DNA from: Psychrobacter maritimus
Lineage (GTDB): Bacteria; Pseudomonadota; Gammaproteobacteria; Pseudomonadales; Moraxellaceae
Reading direction: 5' to 3'
NCBI RefSeq assembly: GCF_904846345.1
Contig: NZ_CAJHAJ010000001.1
Coordinates: forward strand, 124,001-188,000
Length of the DNA stretch: 64,000 nt
Made by a program: the position numbers and the translations under genes. Shown piece by piece: positions 29,741-38,806 of this stretch; position 1 is the first letter of the stretch, and each line of letters starts with the position of its first letter. The notes below the pieces were generated by a model. That model was not told the origin of the DNA. It did not search any database and saw nothing but the letters and a program-made list of their open reading frames with translations.

Positions 29741-30756
29741 TGTTTAACTATGGTGATGTATTAGATTTACCCTTAATTTGGGGCGGCTTAATTGCTCTAT
29801 CTGTGTTTATTTATGTCTTGCTTGATGGCTTTGATTTGGGCTGCGGTATTCTGTTCCCATTTGCGGGCTCCGATAAAAACCGCAGCCGCATGATGAACTC
29901 TATTGCCCCTTTTTGGGATGGCAATGAGACGTGGCTAGTGCTCGGCGGAGGTGGTTTATTCGCCGCCTTCCCTGTCGCTTATGGCATCATTATGACCGGT
30001 CTTTATTTGCCCGTCATCTTTATGTTATTTGGTTTGATTATGCGCGGCGTGGCGTTTGAGTTCCGCTTTAAAGCCACCTCGCACCGCTATGTGTGGGATA
30101 GTTTCTTCTTTATCGGCTCTGTCGTGGCGACTTTTGCCCAAGGTATTATGCTTGGGGCATTGGTACAAGGTCTAGAAGCCAGTAATCGTTTATATACCGG
30201 TGGTCCTTTTGATTGGTTCTCACCTTTCTCAATTATGTGTGGCTTTGCCTTGTTAATTGGCTATGCTTTATTGGGCTCTACGTGGTTAATTATTAAAACT
30301 GAACATACCCTACAAGTATGGGCACGTAAAGTCTCAGGTTGGCTGCTCTCTGCTTTAATCGTGGCGATGATTGCGGTAACGGTATTTATGTATTTCTCAG
30401 GGATTGATGCGCTTGAAGGCTGGTTTAGTTTCCCAGGTCTGCTGTATCTTGCTCCGATGCCCATTATCGTGGTGCTGTTATTTTTCTTGATGCGTAAAGA
30501 TTTGACCAGCGAACGTGAATATCGTCCGTTCTTATTGACTGTGGCACTATTTTTGATGGGCTATATCGGGGTTTGTTTTGCCATATTCCCGTATATCGTA
30601 CCGTATCAGATGACCATCTATGAAGCTGCTGCTGCCGATACTTCGCTATCCTTTATGCTCATCGGTGCCGGTATTATGCTGCCAATCATTTTGAGCTACA
30701 CCGCTTTTGCTTATTATACCTTTAAGGGCAAAACCGACCATGAGCATATGTATTAA
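29740..30756 (+). CDS. cydB: Cytochrome bd-type quinol oxidase subunit II
   Basis: Second core subunit of the bd oxidase, 338 residues with about eight to nine membrane helices. The N-terminal motif DGFDLGCGILFPF and the NGNETWL-like IAPFWDGNETWLVLGGGG are characteristic of CydB. The ATG shares its first base with the cydA stop codon (29738-29742), and GGAGG lies about 10 nt upstream inside cydA, so the two are translated together. A small DUF2474 gene follows 103 bp later. CydCD, the ABC transporter for assembly, is not in the window. Confidence 0.95.
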   Translation: MFNYGDVLDLPLIWGGLIALSVFIYVLLDGFDLGCGILFPFAGSDKNRSRMMNSIAPFWDGNETWLVLGGGGLFAAFPVAYGIIMTGLYLPVIFMLFGLIMRGVAFEFRFKATSHRYVWDSFFFIGSVVATFAQGIMLGALVQGLEASNRLYTGGPFDWFSPFSIMCGFALLIGYALLGSTWLIIKTEHTLQVWARKVSGWLLSALIVAMIAVTVFMYFSGIDALEGWFSFPGLLYLAPMPIIVVLLFFLMRKDLTSEREYRPFLLTVALFLMGYIGVCFAIFPYIVPYQMTIYEAAAADTSLSFMLIGAGIMLPIILSYTAFAYYTFKGKTDHEHMY

Positions 30757-30859
30757 AGCAGAATAGCGTTGGCTATTATCTATTGCACATAATGGATAAT
30801 AGCTGTGCTTGGCTCAATGAGCTTAAGAATACGTTATGGGAGATTACGGAGAAATAGTT

Positions 30860-30976
30860 ATGAAAAAGCTCAGTAAAAAACAGTCACAATGGGCATGGTT
30901 TATTGGCTTATATGTGGCAGGGTTTTTGGTTATCTTTACGATTGCACAGTTAATTAAACTGGCAATGGGCGTATAA
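30860..30976 (+). CDS. DUF2474-type small membrane subunit of the bd oxidase (CydX-like)
   Basis: A 38-residue protein with one membrane helix: a basic N-terminus (MKKLSKKQSQ) then WAWFIGLYVAGFLVIFTIAQ, with a short tail. It lies right after cydB, with GGAG 8 nt before its ATG, and before a strong terminator, so it closes the cydAB operon. Small one-helix proteins at this position (CydX, CydZ, DUF2474) bind and stabilise the oxidase. The WxWFxGLY pattern resembles DUF2474 more than E. coli CydX. Assignment rests on position and hydropathy. Confidence 0.85.
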   Translation: MKKLSKKQSQWAWFIGLYVAGFLVIFTIAQLIKLAMGV

Positions 30977-31001
30977 AACTTATCCTTTTACCTATATCCA
31001 T

Positions 31002-31045
31002 AAAAAAGCAGCGCTGAATATTATAATATTCAGCGCTGCTTTTTT
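31002..31045. terminator. Bidirectional terminator between the cyd operon and murU
   Basis: A stem of about 20 bp is centred on a short loop (AAAAAAGCAGCGCTGAATA pairing with TATTCAGCGCTGCTTTTTT). The A-tract on one side and T-tract on the other allow termination of both the cyd operon and murU. Confidence 0.93.
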
Positions 31046-31077
31046 ATTTGCTTGAATTTTAACTGTCGTAGAACAGT

Positions 31078-31806
31078 TTATGCGCCGCGATGATCATCGA
31101 CGCCGTGAGTTTCAATAAATTCGTTCACTTGCGTTAGGCGTTCAGGCGTACCAACATCTATCCAATTGTCTTTAATCACTTCAGCGGTAATTTGAAACTT
31201 TAGCATTGCCTGTTTTAGCAGTGGTGCAAGTGGCGCTGGCTGCCCTGAGACCAGTCCATCAACCAGTCGAGCTGATACCACGCTGATACCCGCAAAGGTA
31301 TATTTGTCGGCATCAGCAATCGGCTGCTCGCTTGCCAGTCCATTATTGATCGCGAAATCACCGCCATTGTTATGCTCAGGATTGTCAATCAACAATAAAT
31401 GAGCCAATTGGTCAGGCCCCAGCGTATAGTCCTGCAACTGAGCAAAATCATAGGTCGTCCAAACATCAGAGTTGACTAAGATAAAGGGCGCATCTTGCAG
31501 CTTGCCTGTTTGTAGCGCGTTAAAAATCCCACCAGCCGTCTCAAGCGGCTCATCATCTTCTACTGACCAATGCAGCTTGACGCCATATTCGGCTCCATCA
31601 CCCAATGTCTGCATCAGCTTGTCCGCAAGCCATGATGCATTGATAGTAATATCAGTAATGCCAGCAGCTTGTAGCGCTTTAATATGCCAGACAATCAGTG
31701 GTTGCCCGCCGACTTCAACCAAAGGCTTTGGCGTCTCAAGTGTTAGCGGACGCAGGCGCGTACCCTTGCCAGCCGCCAAAATCATTGCTTGCGTTAGTAC
31801 CGACAT
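31078..31806 (-). CDS. murU: N-acetylmuramate alpha-1-phosphate uridylyltransferase MurU
   Basis: Converts MurNAc alpha-1-phosphate and UTP to UDP-MurNAc in the cell-wall recycling route found in Pseudomonas and Acinetobacter, which bypasses de novo synthesis and gives intrinsic fosfomycin tolerance. The 242-residue protein has the nucleotidyltransferase signature AAGKGTRLRPLTLETPKPLV (residues 11-30), the metal-binding VNSDVWTTYD and the C-terminal DNWIDVGTPERL. AAGGAG lies 5 nt before the ATG. It is downstream of amgK on the same strand, 106 bp apart; the pair acts in sequence. Confidence 0.93.
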   Translation of the reverse strand: MSVLTQAMILAAGKGTRLRPLTLETPKPLVEVGGQPLIVWHIKALQAAGITDITINASWLADKLMQTLGDGAEYGVKLHWSVEDDEPLETAGGIFNALQTGKLQDAPFILVNSDVWTTYDFAQLQDYTLGPDQLAHLLLIDNPEHNNGGDFAINNGLASEQPIADADKYTFAGISVVSARLVDGLVSGQPAPLAPLLKQAMLKFQITAEVIKDNWIDVGTPERLTQVNEFIETHGVDDHRGA

Positions 31807-31912
31807 ACGCGCTCCTTATTGTTGGCTGTCTTGCTGCCTATTGTTAATTATTGACTTTTAAACACTATAAAGGCGGTTGATGTTTTAACCACTTTTACTT
31901 TATTAATGCTAT

Positions 31913-33022
31913 TTAGATATATTGTTGCACAAATTTATTTTGATAAGCAGGCAAGATAACCTCTCGCAACCATTCATTAAACGGGCTAACTGCCTTCTTC
32001 ATATCAGGATTGCCGTATTCTGCCAGCCATTCTAGCTCAAAAATCAGGTCACGCATGACTTTTGGAATATCGGCTAAATAGCGACTCTTTCCATCACGTT
32101 CAAATAAACGGATAAAAATACCCAACACTTTTAAATGCCGTTGTACACCCATGACATTTACATCGTTTTCAAACTGAGCCGCATTATCAGCGGTCACAAG
32201 CCCTGCCTGCTTTTGTAATTGCCAACAATCCTGCACCCAACTTGTGATTTGACTCTCCGGCCATTCTACATAGGCATCTCGTACTAACGATACCAAATCA
32301 TAGGTATACGAGCCTACTACCGCATCTTGGAAATCAATGACGCCTAAGCGCGTATGATCTGCTTGGTCTTGCATAAGGTTGCGACTGTGATAATCACGAT
32401 GCACTATCACCTGCGGCTGTGCCAAAATCTCAGCTATCAGAGCAGCTTTAAGATTTTCCCATAGCGTCTCTTCAAGCTCCACGCCAATATAAGGGATAAA
32501 CCATTCGCTAAACAAATCCATCTCACGGGTTAAAAGTGCCGTATCATAATCTGGCAATTGATGATCAGCTTTTGCGGTGGTTACTGGCACGGTTTGTAGC
32601 GCAACTAAGGTACGCATCGCCAATTGATAATAATCATTAATCTGCACAGGCGGCGCATCTACTAATAGATGCGCAAACTCTACCGCCCCAAAGTCTTGTA
32701 ATACCAAAAAGCCTTTTTCTATATCTTGGGCAACCAGCGTTGGGACATTGATTGCCGGTGACATCAGTTTTGCCACATTAATAAACTGCTGCAACGCCTC
32801 TTGTTCATCAGCAGAATCCATGACAATATAGCGCGCCGTTTCTACCTCATTATTGTCAAGTAGCTGGATACGGTGATATTGGCGTGCGCTGGCGTCACCG
32901 GGCAGACTATCAAGAATGAATGGTTGATTGGCAAATACTTCTTGCAGCCATTGTTCTAATTGCTGCTGGCGAGTAGCGGGTACGCTAGGTTCTAACATAG
33001 TTTTATCGGTCATAAAAAACAT
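31913..33022 (-). CDS. amgK: N-acetylmuramate/N-acetylglucosamine kinase AmgK
   Basis: Anomeric sugar kinase of the aminoglycoside phosphotransferase fold that phosphorylates MurNAc at C1, supplying MurU. The catalytic loop VIHRDYHSRNLM (near residue 205) and the metal-binding GVIDFQDAVVGSYTYDLVSL are the APH-family signatures. At 369 residues it is normal for the family. The start is uncertain: ATG at 33022 and at 33013 are both possible, and neither has a clear Shine-Dalgarno sequence. It is divergent from lptD, the same order as in Pseudomonas (murU-amgK / lptD-surA). Confidence 0.92.
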   Translation of the reverse strand: MFFMTDKTMLEPSVPATRQQQLEQWLQEVFANQPFILDSLPGDASARQYHRIQLLDNNEVETARYIVMDSADEQEALQQFINVAKLMSPAINVPTLVAQDIEKGFLVLQDFGAVEFAHLLVDAPPVQINDYYQLAMRTLVALQTVPVTTAKADHQLPDYDTALLTREMDLFSEWFIPYIGVELEETLWENLKAALIAEILAQPQVIVHRDYHSRNLMQDQADHTRLGVIDFQDAVVGSYTYDLVSLVRDAYVEWPESQITSWVQDCWQLQKQAGLVTADNAAQFENDVNVMGVQRHLKVLGIFIRLFERDGKSRYLADIPKVMRDLIFELEWLAEYGNPDMKKAVSPFNEWLREVILPAYQNKFVQQYI

Positions 33023-33463
33023 CGCAGGTTAAATATCAGTCGTAAATGACTAAAGTAGTGATAAGTGGGGCAAATAGTTGTTAAAATAGGGAGCGCTTGG
33101 CTTAGCCTAACAACGGCTCTAAGCAAATTAATTTCGGCTGTAAGCAAGTTAATTAATGCATCGAGCCATATTATATTACTCAGTATAGATCTAGTCTGTA
33201 TATAAGCTAATAACTATAAGCTACTATCTGAGCTGTCTATTAACAATAGCTCGCCCAGTTATATTTAGCTATATTATAAATTTTGCTAAATAGTGTAGCT
33301 GATTTGGTTTTTTTTGACTATGATTAGTCGTCATTATATGTAAAACGTTCTGATTTTCGAGATTATCGTATGAATTACTGGTTTATTAGCCGTTAAATAT
33401 CGCTAAAATACTCCTAGTAATCCAATGTTCGCAATCCAATAGGCTCTACAATCATACATAGGT
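33023..33463. other. Divergent region between amgK and lptD
   Basis: About 440 bp of AT-rich DNA with no gene. It must contain the promoters for murU-amgK and for lptD-surA. There is a loose direct repeat (CTAAGCAAATTAATTTCGG / TGTAAGCAAGTTAATTAATG near 33119-33158). No promoter stands out. Confidence 0.5.
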
Positions 33464-36400
33464 GTGCCCTTGTTATATTCTCCGCTTTACCAAAGCATCC
33501 GTTTGATTTTATTTGGCGCCTTAGGCTTATCAAGCCTAGCCGTCAGTGCCGCTATTAATAATGATGCACAGATAGATACGCAGACCACTGAGCCGTTAGC
33601 GGTCGCTAGCGCTTATGCCCCAAAGGTTGCAGCTGACGCTAATAAAAATGTCAATAATAATATTAATACCGTCAATCAAGACATCAGCTATCAAAGCGAT
33701 TACAAGCAAAATACGGGCTATAACAATACCAATGGATTAACTAGCAATATAGCAATAGAAAATGCAGCAGCTAGTGTTAATCATATAGGGACAAATAACT
33801 CTGTAACCACTAATCCTACGATTAGCAATGATGATGCTTTAGATAATAACAATTATAATGCCAGTATAGATGTCACAGAAATTAATGACAGCAATGATAG
33901 TAATAATGCCAATGCTAATGACAACAATCAAAATAATACCGCTGCGCCAGTAAATAATATTACTACAGCTGCGACTAAAGTTAACAACCGCCAAGTTAAC
34001 AACAGTGATGAAAGTATCCAAGAAAGCCTCAGACGCTTGGCAGAATTTTATGAATTAACGCCTGAAACTGACCCTGCAACGTTAAACAATAATAGCAATG
34101 CTAATGTAGCAAATAGCAATCAAAGCGCTCTTCAAAATACGTTTACCGCGCAAACCATTTCGGCCGTAGGCAACGACTTAAAGCTGCTACCAAATACCAT
34201 TGACAGCGCCCAACGCTGCGAAGGTCAATGGGTCTACCCCAAGAAAAACCCCAATTATCAACGAGCCGTTAATGAAACAGGTGCAAGCAATGGCCAGCCA
34301 GCACCCAATCTAAATGGCATTCCGAATAATCAAGCACCGCTATTTGCCGAGTCGGATTATGGTTACTATGATAATGTCGATTATGCAGAGCTATCAGGCA
34401 ATGTCATTGTTGACCAAGGCACTCAGCATATCGAAGCGGACAAGATTGTTCTAGACTTGACCAATGGCGTGGCAGCAGCGCAAGGTAAAGTGATGTTTAC
34501 CGATCAAGCCACTGCCAATAGTAACCCATCCACTATTCCACCCCAAGCTGGAAATATTCAAAACAATAATGCCAAAAATAATAAGACCAGCCTTACGGAT
34601 AAAGCGTCAAAAGGTGGTCTCATTGGGGTTGCTGACAGCTTAAACTATAATACTGAGACTGGACAATCAACGGCCAAAGACGTGGCCTTTGCCAGTGTAG
34701 AGCTACAAGCACACGGTTATGCCAAGCGCTTAAACCGACCGAATGAGACACAATACGAGCTTGATGAGGTGATGTTCAGCACTTGCCCGCCCACCAACCG
34801 AAAATGGCAGTTTGATGCCAAAAGTATCGACTTAGATACCGAAACCGGTCGCGGCGAAGCTTACAATACGACCTTCCGTATCGCTGATGTGCCTGTCTTC
34901 TATTTGCCTTATTTTAACTTTCCTATAGATAATCGACGCAGTAGCGGGTTTTTACTGCCCAATGCTAGTATCAGTAGTGAAAGTGGTCTTGAGGTTGATG
35001 TACCTTATTACTTTAATTTAGCGCCGAACTATGATGCGACGCTTAATACCCGTGTTTATACCAATCGTAACCCGATGCTCTCAGGTGAATTTCGTTATTT
35101 GACTGAAGAATATGGCGAAGGTATTTTTAATGGCTCATATCTGCCCAATGATAAAGAGTATGACGGCGAAGATCGCAGCAGTTTGTTTTATGAACATTAT
35201 TGGTCATCTAAAAGCATTCCGCGCTTAAGTGGTGATGCAAAATACAGTTATGTATCTGATGCGGACTATCTCAATGACTTTGATACCTTAGGTTTATCAG
35301 ACAATACCTTAAACCTACCACGCCGTGCGCGGGTTAATTACTATAACGATTATGTCAATGGCGAGTTAAAGGTAGAAACTTTTCAGACACTAGATGCTAT
35401 CACCAATAATGGGCAGGTATTACAAGATAAAGATAAGCCTTATTCGCGCTTGCCGCAGCTCAAGCTTGATTATCGTTTACCGTGGGCAAAAAGCTTTGAT
35501 ATCACCGGCGTTAGTGATACCGCTTATTTTAAAAAGTCTATCGATGACGGCTCTGAAAATGAAAAAAGTGGTACGCGGATTTATAATAAACTCAGCGCCG
35601 TTTACCCCATGGAAAGATCTTGGGGCTATATTAAACCTAAGCTCAGCTTACAGCATTTATATACCTCTTATGATGAAGACAGCTTAGCAGATAACGAGCT
35701 TAATAAAGACGATGGCAGCCAGTCAGTATTGGTGCCACAGGCCAGTATTGACGCCGGTTTGCATTTTTACCAAGCTGGATCACCTTTTGGTGCATTTGAC
35801 GATACCTTGGGCGGTTATCGCTTATTAAGTCCACGCTTAAAATACACCTATTCGCCCTATAAAGACCAAAACGAGATTCCTAACTTTAATACCCGTGTTG
35901 CCTCTATTAACTATGAGCAGCTTTTTTCGGACAGCTGGTTTTTAGGGCATGACCGTTTGCAAGATTTGCATGCCTTTACACCTGGTATTAATTATCGTTA
36001 CATCGATGCAACGGGTGTGACACGTTTTGATGGTAGCATTGCAGAGCAGTTTTACATCGATGATGGACGCGTAACCCTTGATGAAGATAAACCTATCCTG
36101 ACGTCATCGTCTTCAGGAATGGTATGGGATACCAGTACTCAGCCTTATAATAACGTCTGGATAGACATGAGTGGCGCCCTTACCAATAGCTATGATTTAA
36201 ACTATATCACCACCGAGCTACGTTATCAGCCGTCTGACAACAGCTTATTTAACGTCGGTTTTGTGAAGCGTATGCGTGATGAAAACACCGACCAATTACC
36301 CTTGTCAGCATTTACCGCGTCAGCCGTGTTCCCTATTAATAATAACTGGCGCGTATTGGCGCAAGGTCAGTATGATTATAATCGTGATAAGATGCTTGAT

Positions 36401-36616
36401 TCGTTAATTGGTGTCGATTATGAGGATTGCTGTTTTGGTTTTGCCGTTTATGGTCGTCGTTACTATAATGACTTAAATATCAAAGACAAACCAACGCAAG
36501 CGATTATGGCAGAAATCAGACTTAACGGTCTTGGTAGCGGCAGCAGCCGTTTAACGCGCTTGCTTTCTGATAAAGTGTTAGGATTTGAGCCCGTTCAAAG
36601 CGCATGGAAGGATTAA
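33464..36616 (+). CDS. lptD: LPS-assembly protein LptD
   Basis: Essential outer-membrane barrel that places lipopolysaccharide in the outer leaflet. The signal peptide ends near residue 29 (LSSLAVSA). Residues about 45-240 are an Asn-rich low-complexity region not found in E. coli LptD. An OstA/LptA-like jellyroll follows (AELSGNVIVDQGTQHIEADK), then the barrel. The disulphide cysteines are conserved in pattern: Cys252, Cys441, and the adjacent Cys989-Cys990. At 1050 residues it is longer than E. coli (784). The start is unusual: the frame offers GTG at 33464 or TTG at 33470, and the AGG is best spaced (7 nt) from the TTG. surA follows downstream. Confidence 0.95.
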   Translation: MPLLYSPLYQSIRLILFGALGLSSLAVSAAINNDAQIDTQTTEPLAVASAYAPKVAADANKNVNNNINTVNQDISYQSDYKQNTGYNNTNGLTSNIAIENAAASVNHIGTNNSVTTNPTISNDDALDNNNYNASIDVTEINDSNDSNNANANDNNQNNTAAPVNNITTAATKVNNRQVNNSDESIQESLRRLAEFYELTPETDPATLNNNSNANVANSNQSALQNTFTAQTISAVGNDLKLLPNTIDSAQRCEGQWVYPKKNPNYQRAVNETGASNGQPAPNLNGIPNNQAPLFAESDYGYYDNVDYAELSGNVIVDQGTQHIEADKIVLDLTNGVAAAQGKVMFTDQATANSNPSTIPPQAGNIQNNNAKNNKTSLTDKASKGGLIGVADSLNYNTETGQSTAKDVAFASVELQAHGYAKRLNRPNETQYELDEVMFSTCPPTNRKWQFDAKSIDLDTETGRGEAYNTTFRIADVPVFYLPYFNFPIDNRRSSGFLLPNASISSESGLEVDVPYYFNLAPNYDATLNTRVYTNRNPMLSGEFRYLTEEYGEGIFNGSYLPNDKEYDGEDRSSLFYEHYWSSKSIPRLSGDAKYSYVSDADYLNDFDTLGLSDNTLNLPRRARVNYYNDYVNGELKVETFQTLDAITNNGQVLQDKDKPYSRLPQLKLDYRLPWAKSFDITGVSDTAYFKKSIDDGSENEKSGTRIYNKLSAVYPMERSWGYIKPKLSLQHLYTSYDEDSLADNELNKDDGSQSVLVPQASIDAGLHFYQAGSPFGAFDDTLGGYRLLSPRLKYTYSPYKDQNEIPNFNTRVASINYEQLFSDSWFLGHDRLQDLHAFTPGINYRYIDATGVTRFDGSIAEQFYIDDGRVTLDEDKPILTSSSSGMVWDTSTQPYNNVWIDMSGALTNSYDLNYITTELRYQPSDNSLFNVGFVKRMRDENTDQLPLSAFTASAVFPINNNWRVLAQGQYDYNRDKMLDSLIGVDYEDCCFGFAVYGRRYYNDLNIKDKPTQAIMAEIRLNGLGSGSSRLTRLLSDKVLGFEPVQSAWKD

Positions 36617-36665
36617 TAAAGCATCGTCTATACGATTAGATTAACGTATGATTGATGGCATTATT

Positions 36666-36698
36666 TATAGACTGTTATTTGTGATATAACAGTCTATA
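36666..36698 (+). terminator. Hairpin between lptD and surA
   Basis: A perfect 13-bp inverted repeat (TATAGACTGTTAT / ATAACAGTCTATA) with a 7-nt loop is followed after six bases by GTTTTT. It could attenuate read-through from lptD into surA. Confidence 0.55.
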
Positions 36699-36814
36699 AC
36701 ATTGTTTTTACCCTATTTATTATAGACAACCTTAGCCGCTACTTGAATATTCAAAGTATCGTCAAGAGGCTTAACCGATTACCATCCGATGCAATGACAT
36801 TGATGAGGAGCATC

Positions 36815-38233
36815 ATGAGATTTTTTTCTTTAGGTCAAACTAGCCGAGCTGTATTGCTTTCTATGACTATGACTGGCGCTATTGCCCTAAGTTTTAGCGC
36901 ACAAGCAGCAACCGTGAAGCCTGCAAAAGCACAAGCCTCCCAAGCAGCTCAAACAAATGCCGCAGCTGGACAAAATAGCGTGAACCGTTTGACGCCTGCC
37001 AATAGTACAGACGGCATCATTGCATTGGTTAATGAAAATGCTATTTTAAAAAGTGATTTAATCGCTGCTATCGCGCAAACCCAAGCACGTGCTCAAGCGG
37101 CTGGTGAACCGATTGCCAATTCAGCACAGCTACAGTCTGAAGTGTTAAACGCTCTTATCTTGCGCGAATTACAGTTATCTTTGGTCAAACGTGTTGGATT
37201 AAATCCTGATGAAGCCGCGATCAATCAACGCTTGGCTCAAATCGCCCAAGCGGAAGGACTTAATAGCATTGGTGCGCTGCAGCAACGTTTAGACGCTGCA
37301 AAACCGGGCAGCTATGCCACCTTACGCGCGCAATTGATTGAAGATGCCGCTATCCAAGCCTTGCAACAACGCCAAATCTCTAGCCGTGTACGTATCAGTG
37401 AACAAGATATCGATGCATTTTTGGCATCTCCTGAAGCCAAGCGTTTAAGTCAAAGCGAATATCAAACTGTCCATGTGCGTATCCCATATATGGATGATTA
37501 TAGCCGCTTGTCAGAGGCCCAACGTAATGAGGCATTAAAAGTCGCGCAGCGTCTACGTACACGCCTGCAAGCACCAAATGTTGATGTGACGGAAGCTATC
37601 GCAGCAAGCCAAGGCAGTTATCCTATTCAGTTGCAAGGTGGCGATATGGGCTTTCATAAAGCGGCAGCCTTACCGACTGAACTGGCAAGCGAAATCACCA
37701 AACTTGAGGTCGGTGCAGTGAGTGCACCTTTAATTACGCCTGAAGGGATTGATATCATCAAACTGGCTGATAAAAAATCCAGTGATACCATGCTAGTACC
37801 GCAATGGAATACGCGCCATATCTTAGTCAAAGTCGATGAGCTGCAAACGGATGCCCTTGCTGAACAAAAAATTAATGATCTCTATGCTCAATTACGTAAT
37901 GGCGCTGACTTTGCTAGCCTAGCCTCGACTTATTCAGATGATCCCGGCTCAGCAGGACGCGGTGGCGATTTGGATTGGGTTGGTGAAGAGCAAATGATTG
38001 GTCCGTTTGAAGCGATGATGAAAAATACTGCGGTCGGCGATTATTCTGCACCATTCAAAACGCAATTTGGCTGGCATATCTTAAAAGTCGAAGGTAAGCG
38101 TCAACAAGATGTCAGCGATGAGTATCGTCGTAATATGGCACGTCAAGCGCTATATCAGCGTCTTGCCCCACAAGCCAAAGAAGATTGGCTACAAGAGTTA
38201 CGTGCCGGCGCTTACATTCAGGTACTTGGTTAG
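36815..38233 (+). CDS. surA: Periplasmic chaperone and peptidyl-prolyl isomerase SurA
   Basis: Escorts unfolded outer-membrane proteins to the BAM complex. From the ATG at 36815 the product is 472 residues, with a signal peptide MRFFSLGQTSRAVLLSMTMT ending at FSAQA. A SurA N-terminal chaperone domain follows (IIALVNENAILKSDLIAAI). The first parvulin domain is degenerate; the second is canonical (RHILVKVDE, DPGSAGRGGDLDWV, FGWHILKVEG). I prefer this ATG because GAGGAG lies 4 nt upstream. The frame also opens at a TTG at 36743, which has no good ribosome-binding site and would lengthen the signal peptide. It follows lptD, as in Pseudomonas, but a hairpin lies between them. Confidence 0.93.
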   Translation: MRFFSLGQTSRAVLLSMTMTGAIALSFSAQAATVKPAKAQASQAAQTNAAAGQNSVNRLTPANSTDGIIALVNENAILKSDLIAAIAQTQARAQAAGEPIANSAQLQSEVLNALILRELQLSLVKRVGLNPDEAAINQRLAQIAQAEGLNSIGALQQRLDAAKPGSYATLRAQLIEDAAIQALQQRQISSRVRISEQDIDAFLASPEAKRLSQSEYQTVHVRIPYMDDYSRLSEAQRNEALKVAQRLRTRLQAPNVDVTEAIAASQGSYPIQLQGGDMGFHKAAALPTELASEITKLEVGAVSAPLITPEGIDIIKLADKKSSDTMLVPQWNTRHILVKVDELQTDALAEQKINDLYAQLRNGADFASLASTYSDDPGSAGRGGDLDWVGEEQMIGPFEAMMKNTAVGDYSAPFKTQFGWHILKVEGKRQQDVSDEYRRNMARQALYQRLAPQAKEDWLQELRAGAYIQVLG

Positions 38234-38273
38234 TTAGGATTAAGTTAATCAAGTATGAGTTAAAGTGCTTTAT

Positions 38274-38310
38274 AAAAAAAGGGTATATGCCAATGCATAT
38301 GCCCTTTTTT
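38274..38310 (+). terminator. Intrinsic terminator of surA
   Basis: The stem GGGTATATGC / GCATATGCCC has one G-U pair and a CAAT loop, with seven A before it and T6 after it. Confidence 0.92.
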
Positions 38311-38504
38311 ATCGAATAAGAAATAGTGTTAACTCAAATATGCTTACTTTTTGATTCCATACTTAATCCACCATAAAATAAACACAGTACAACGAGTATA
38401 AATTTTACGCAGCCTCTGCATAGGTATAGGCATAAAAAGCGAGGAAGGAAAATTTATAACAGTAGCGCGCTATAATATTTTCAAATAATGATAAAAAATC
38501 GCAC

Positions 38505-38545
38505 ACAAAGAAAAGCCCCGAACCTAGGGCGATGGGTTCAGGGCT
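38505..38545 (-). terminator. Minus-strand intrinsic terminator
   Basis: Read on the minus strand, AGCCCTGAACC pairs with GGTTCGGGGCT (one U-G pair) around a 10-nt loop. It is followed by TTTTCTTTG. The nearest upstream gene on that strand stops 260 bp earlier. Confidence 0.75.
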
Positions 38546-38806
38546 ATGGCGTTTCATATTATTGTTATTATCTCTTCCGTGTTGACTCATCCTAAGTCAC
38601 AAACAGTACTCTATAAGACAGCGGGCTGACCTGTGCTTTTATTAGTACTGCCTCAACACTACATCCTTGCGTATCCTTGTGTTGATGGTTGTATTCTAGG
38701 CCAATTGATTGAGAGAGCATAGAGGCTAATGACCTTATTTAGCGTAAGCATTTGCTTACGTCGCAATCGTTTAATGCGAGCCCTTTATAAAAGTGCTTGA
38801 ACCATC

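Larger units (their letters stand above)
38234..38806. other. Intergenic region with terminators and a possible minus-strand structured RNA
   Basis: About 570 bp. The surA terminator is at 38274-38310. On the minus strand there is an intrinsic terminator at 38505-38545, preceded upstream by a hairpin (TCAACAC at 38653-38659 with GTGTTGA at 38679-38685) and an 18-bp palindrome (CGTAAGCATTTGCTTACG, 38743-38760). This could be a long 3' untranslated region of the upstream phosphatase-fold gene or a small RNA. Confidence 0.55.

Noticed and set aside
38405-38590. Small minus-strand protein starting MSQHGRDNNNN
   Set aside because: The frame runs through an intrinsic terminator stem and U-tract, so the 3' part would not be transcribed. 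A leader-peptide role is unlikely because no gene follows on that strand.
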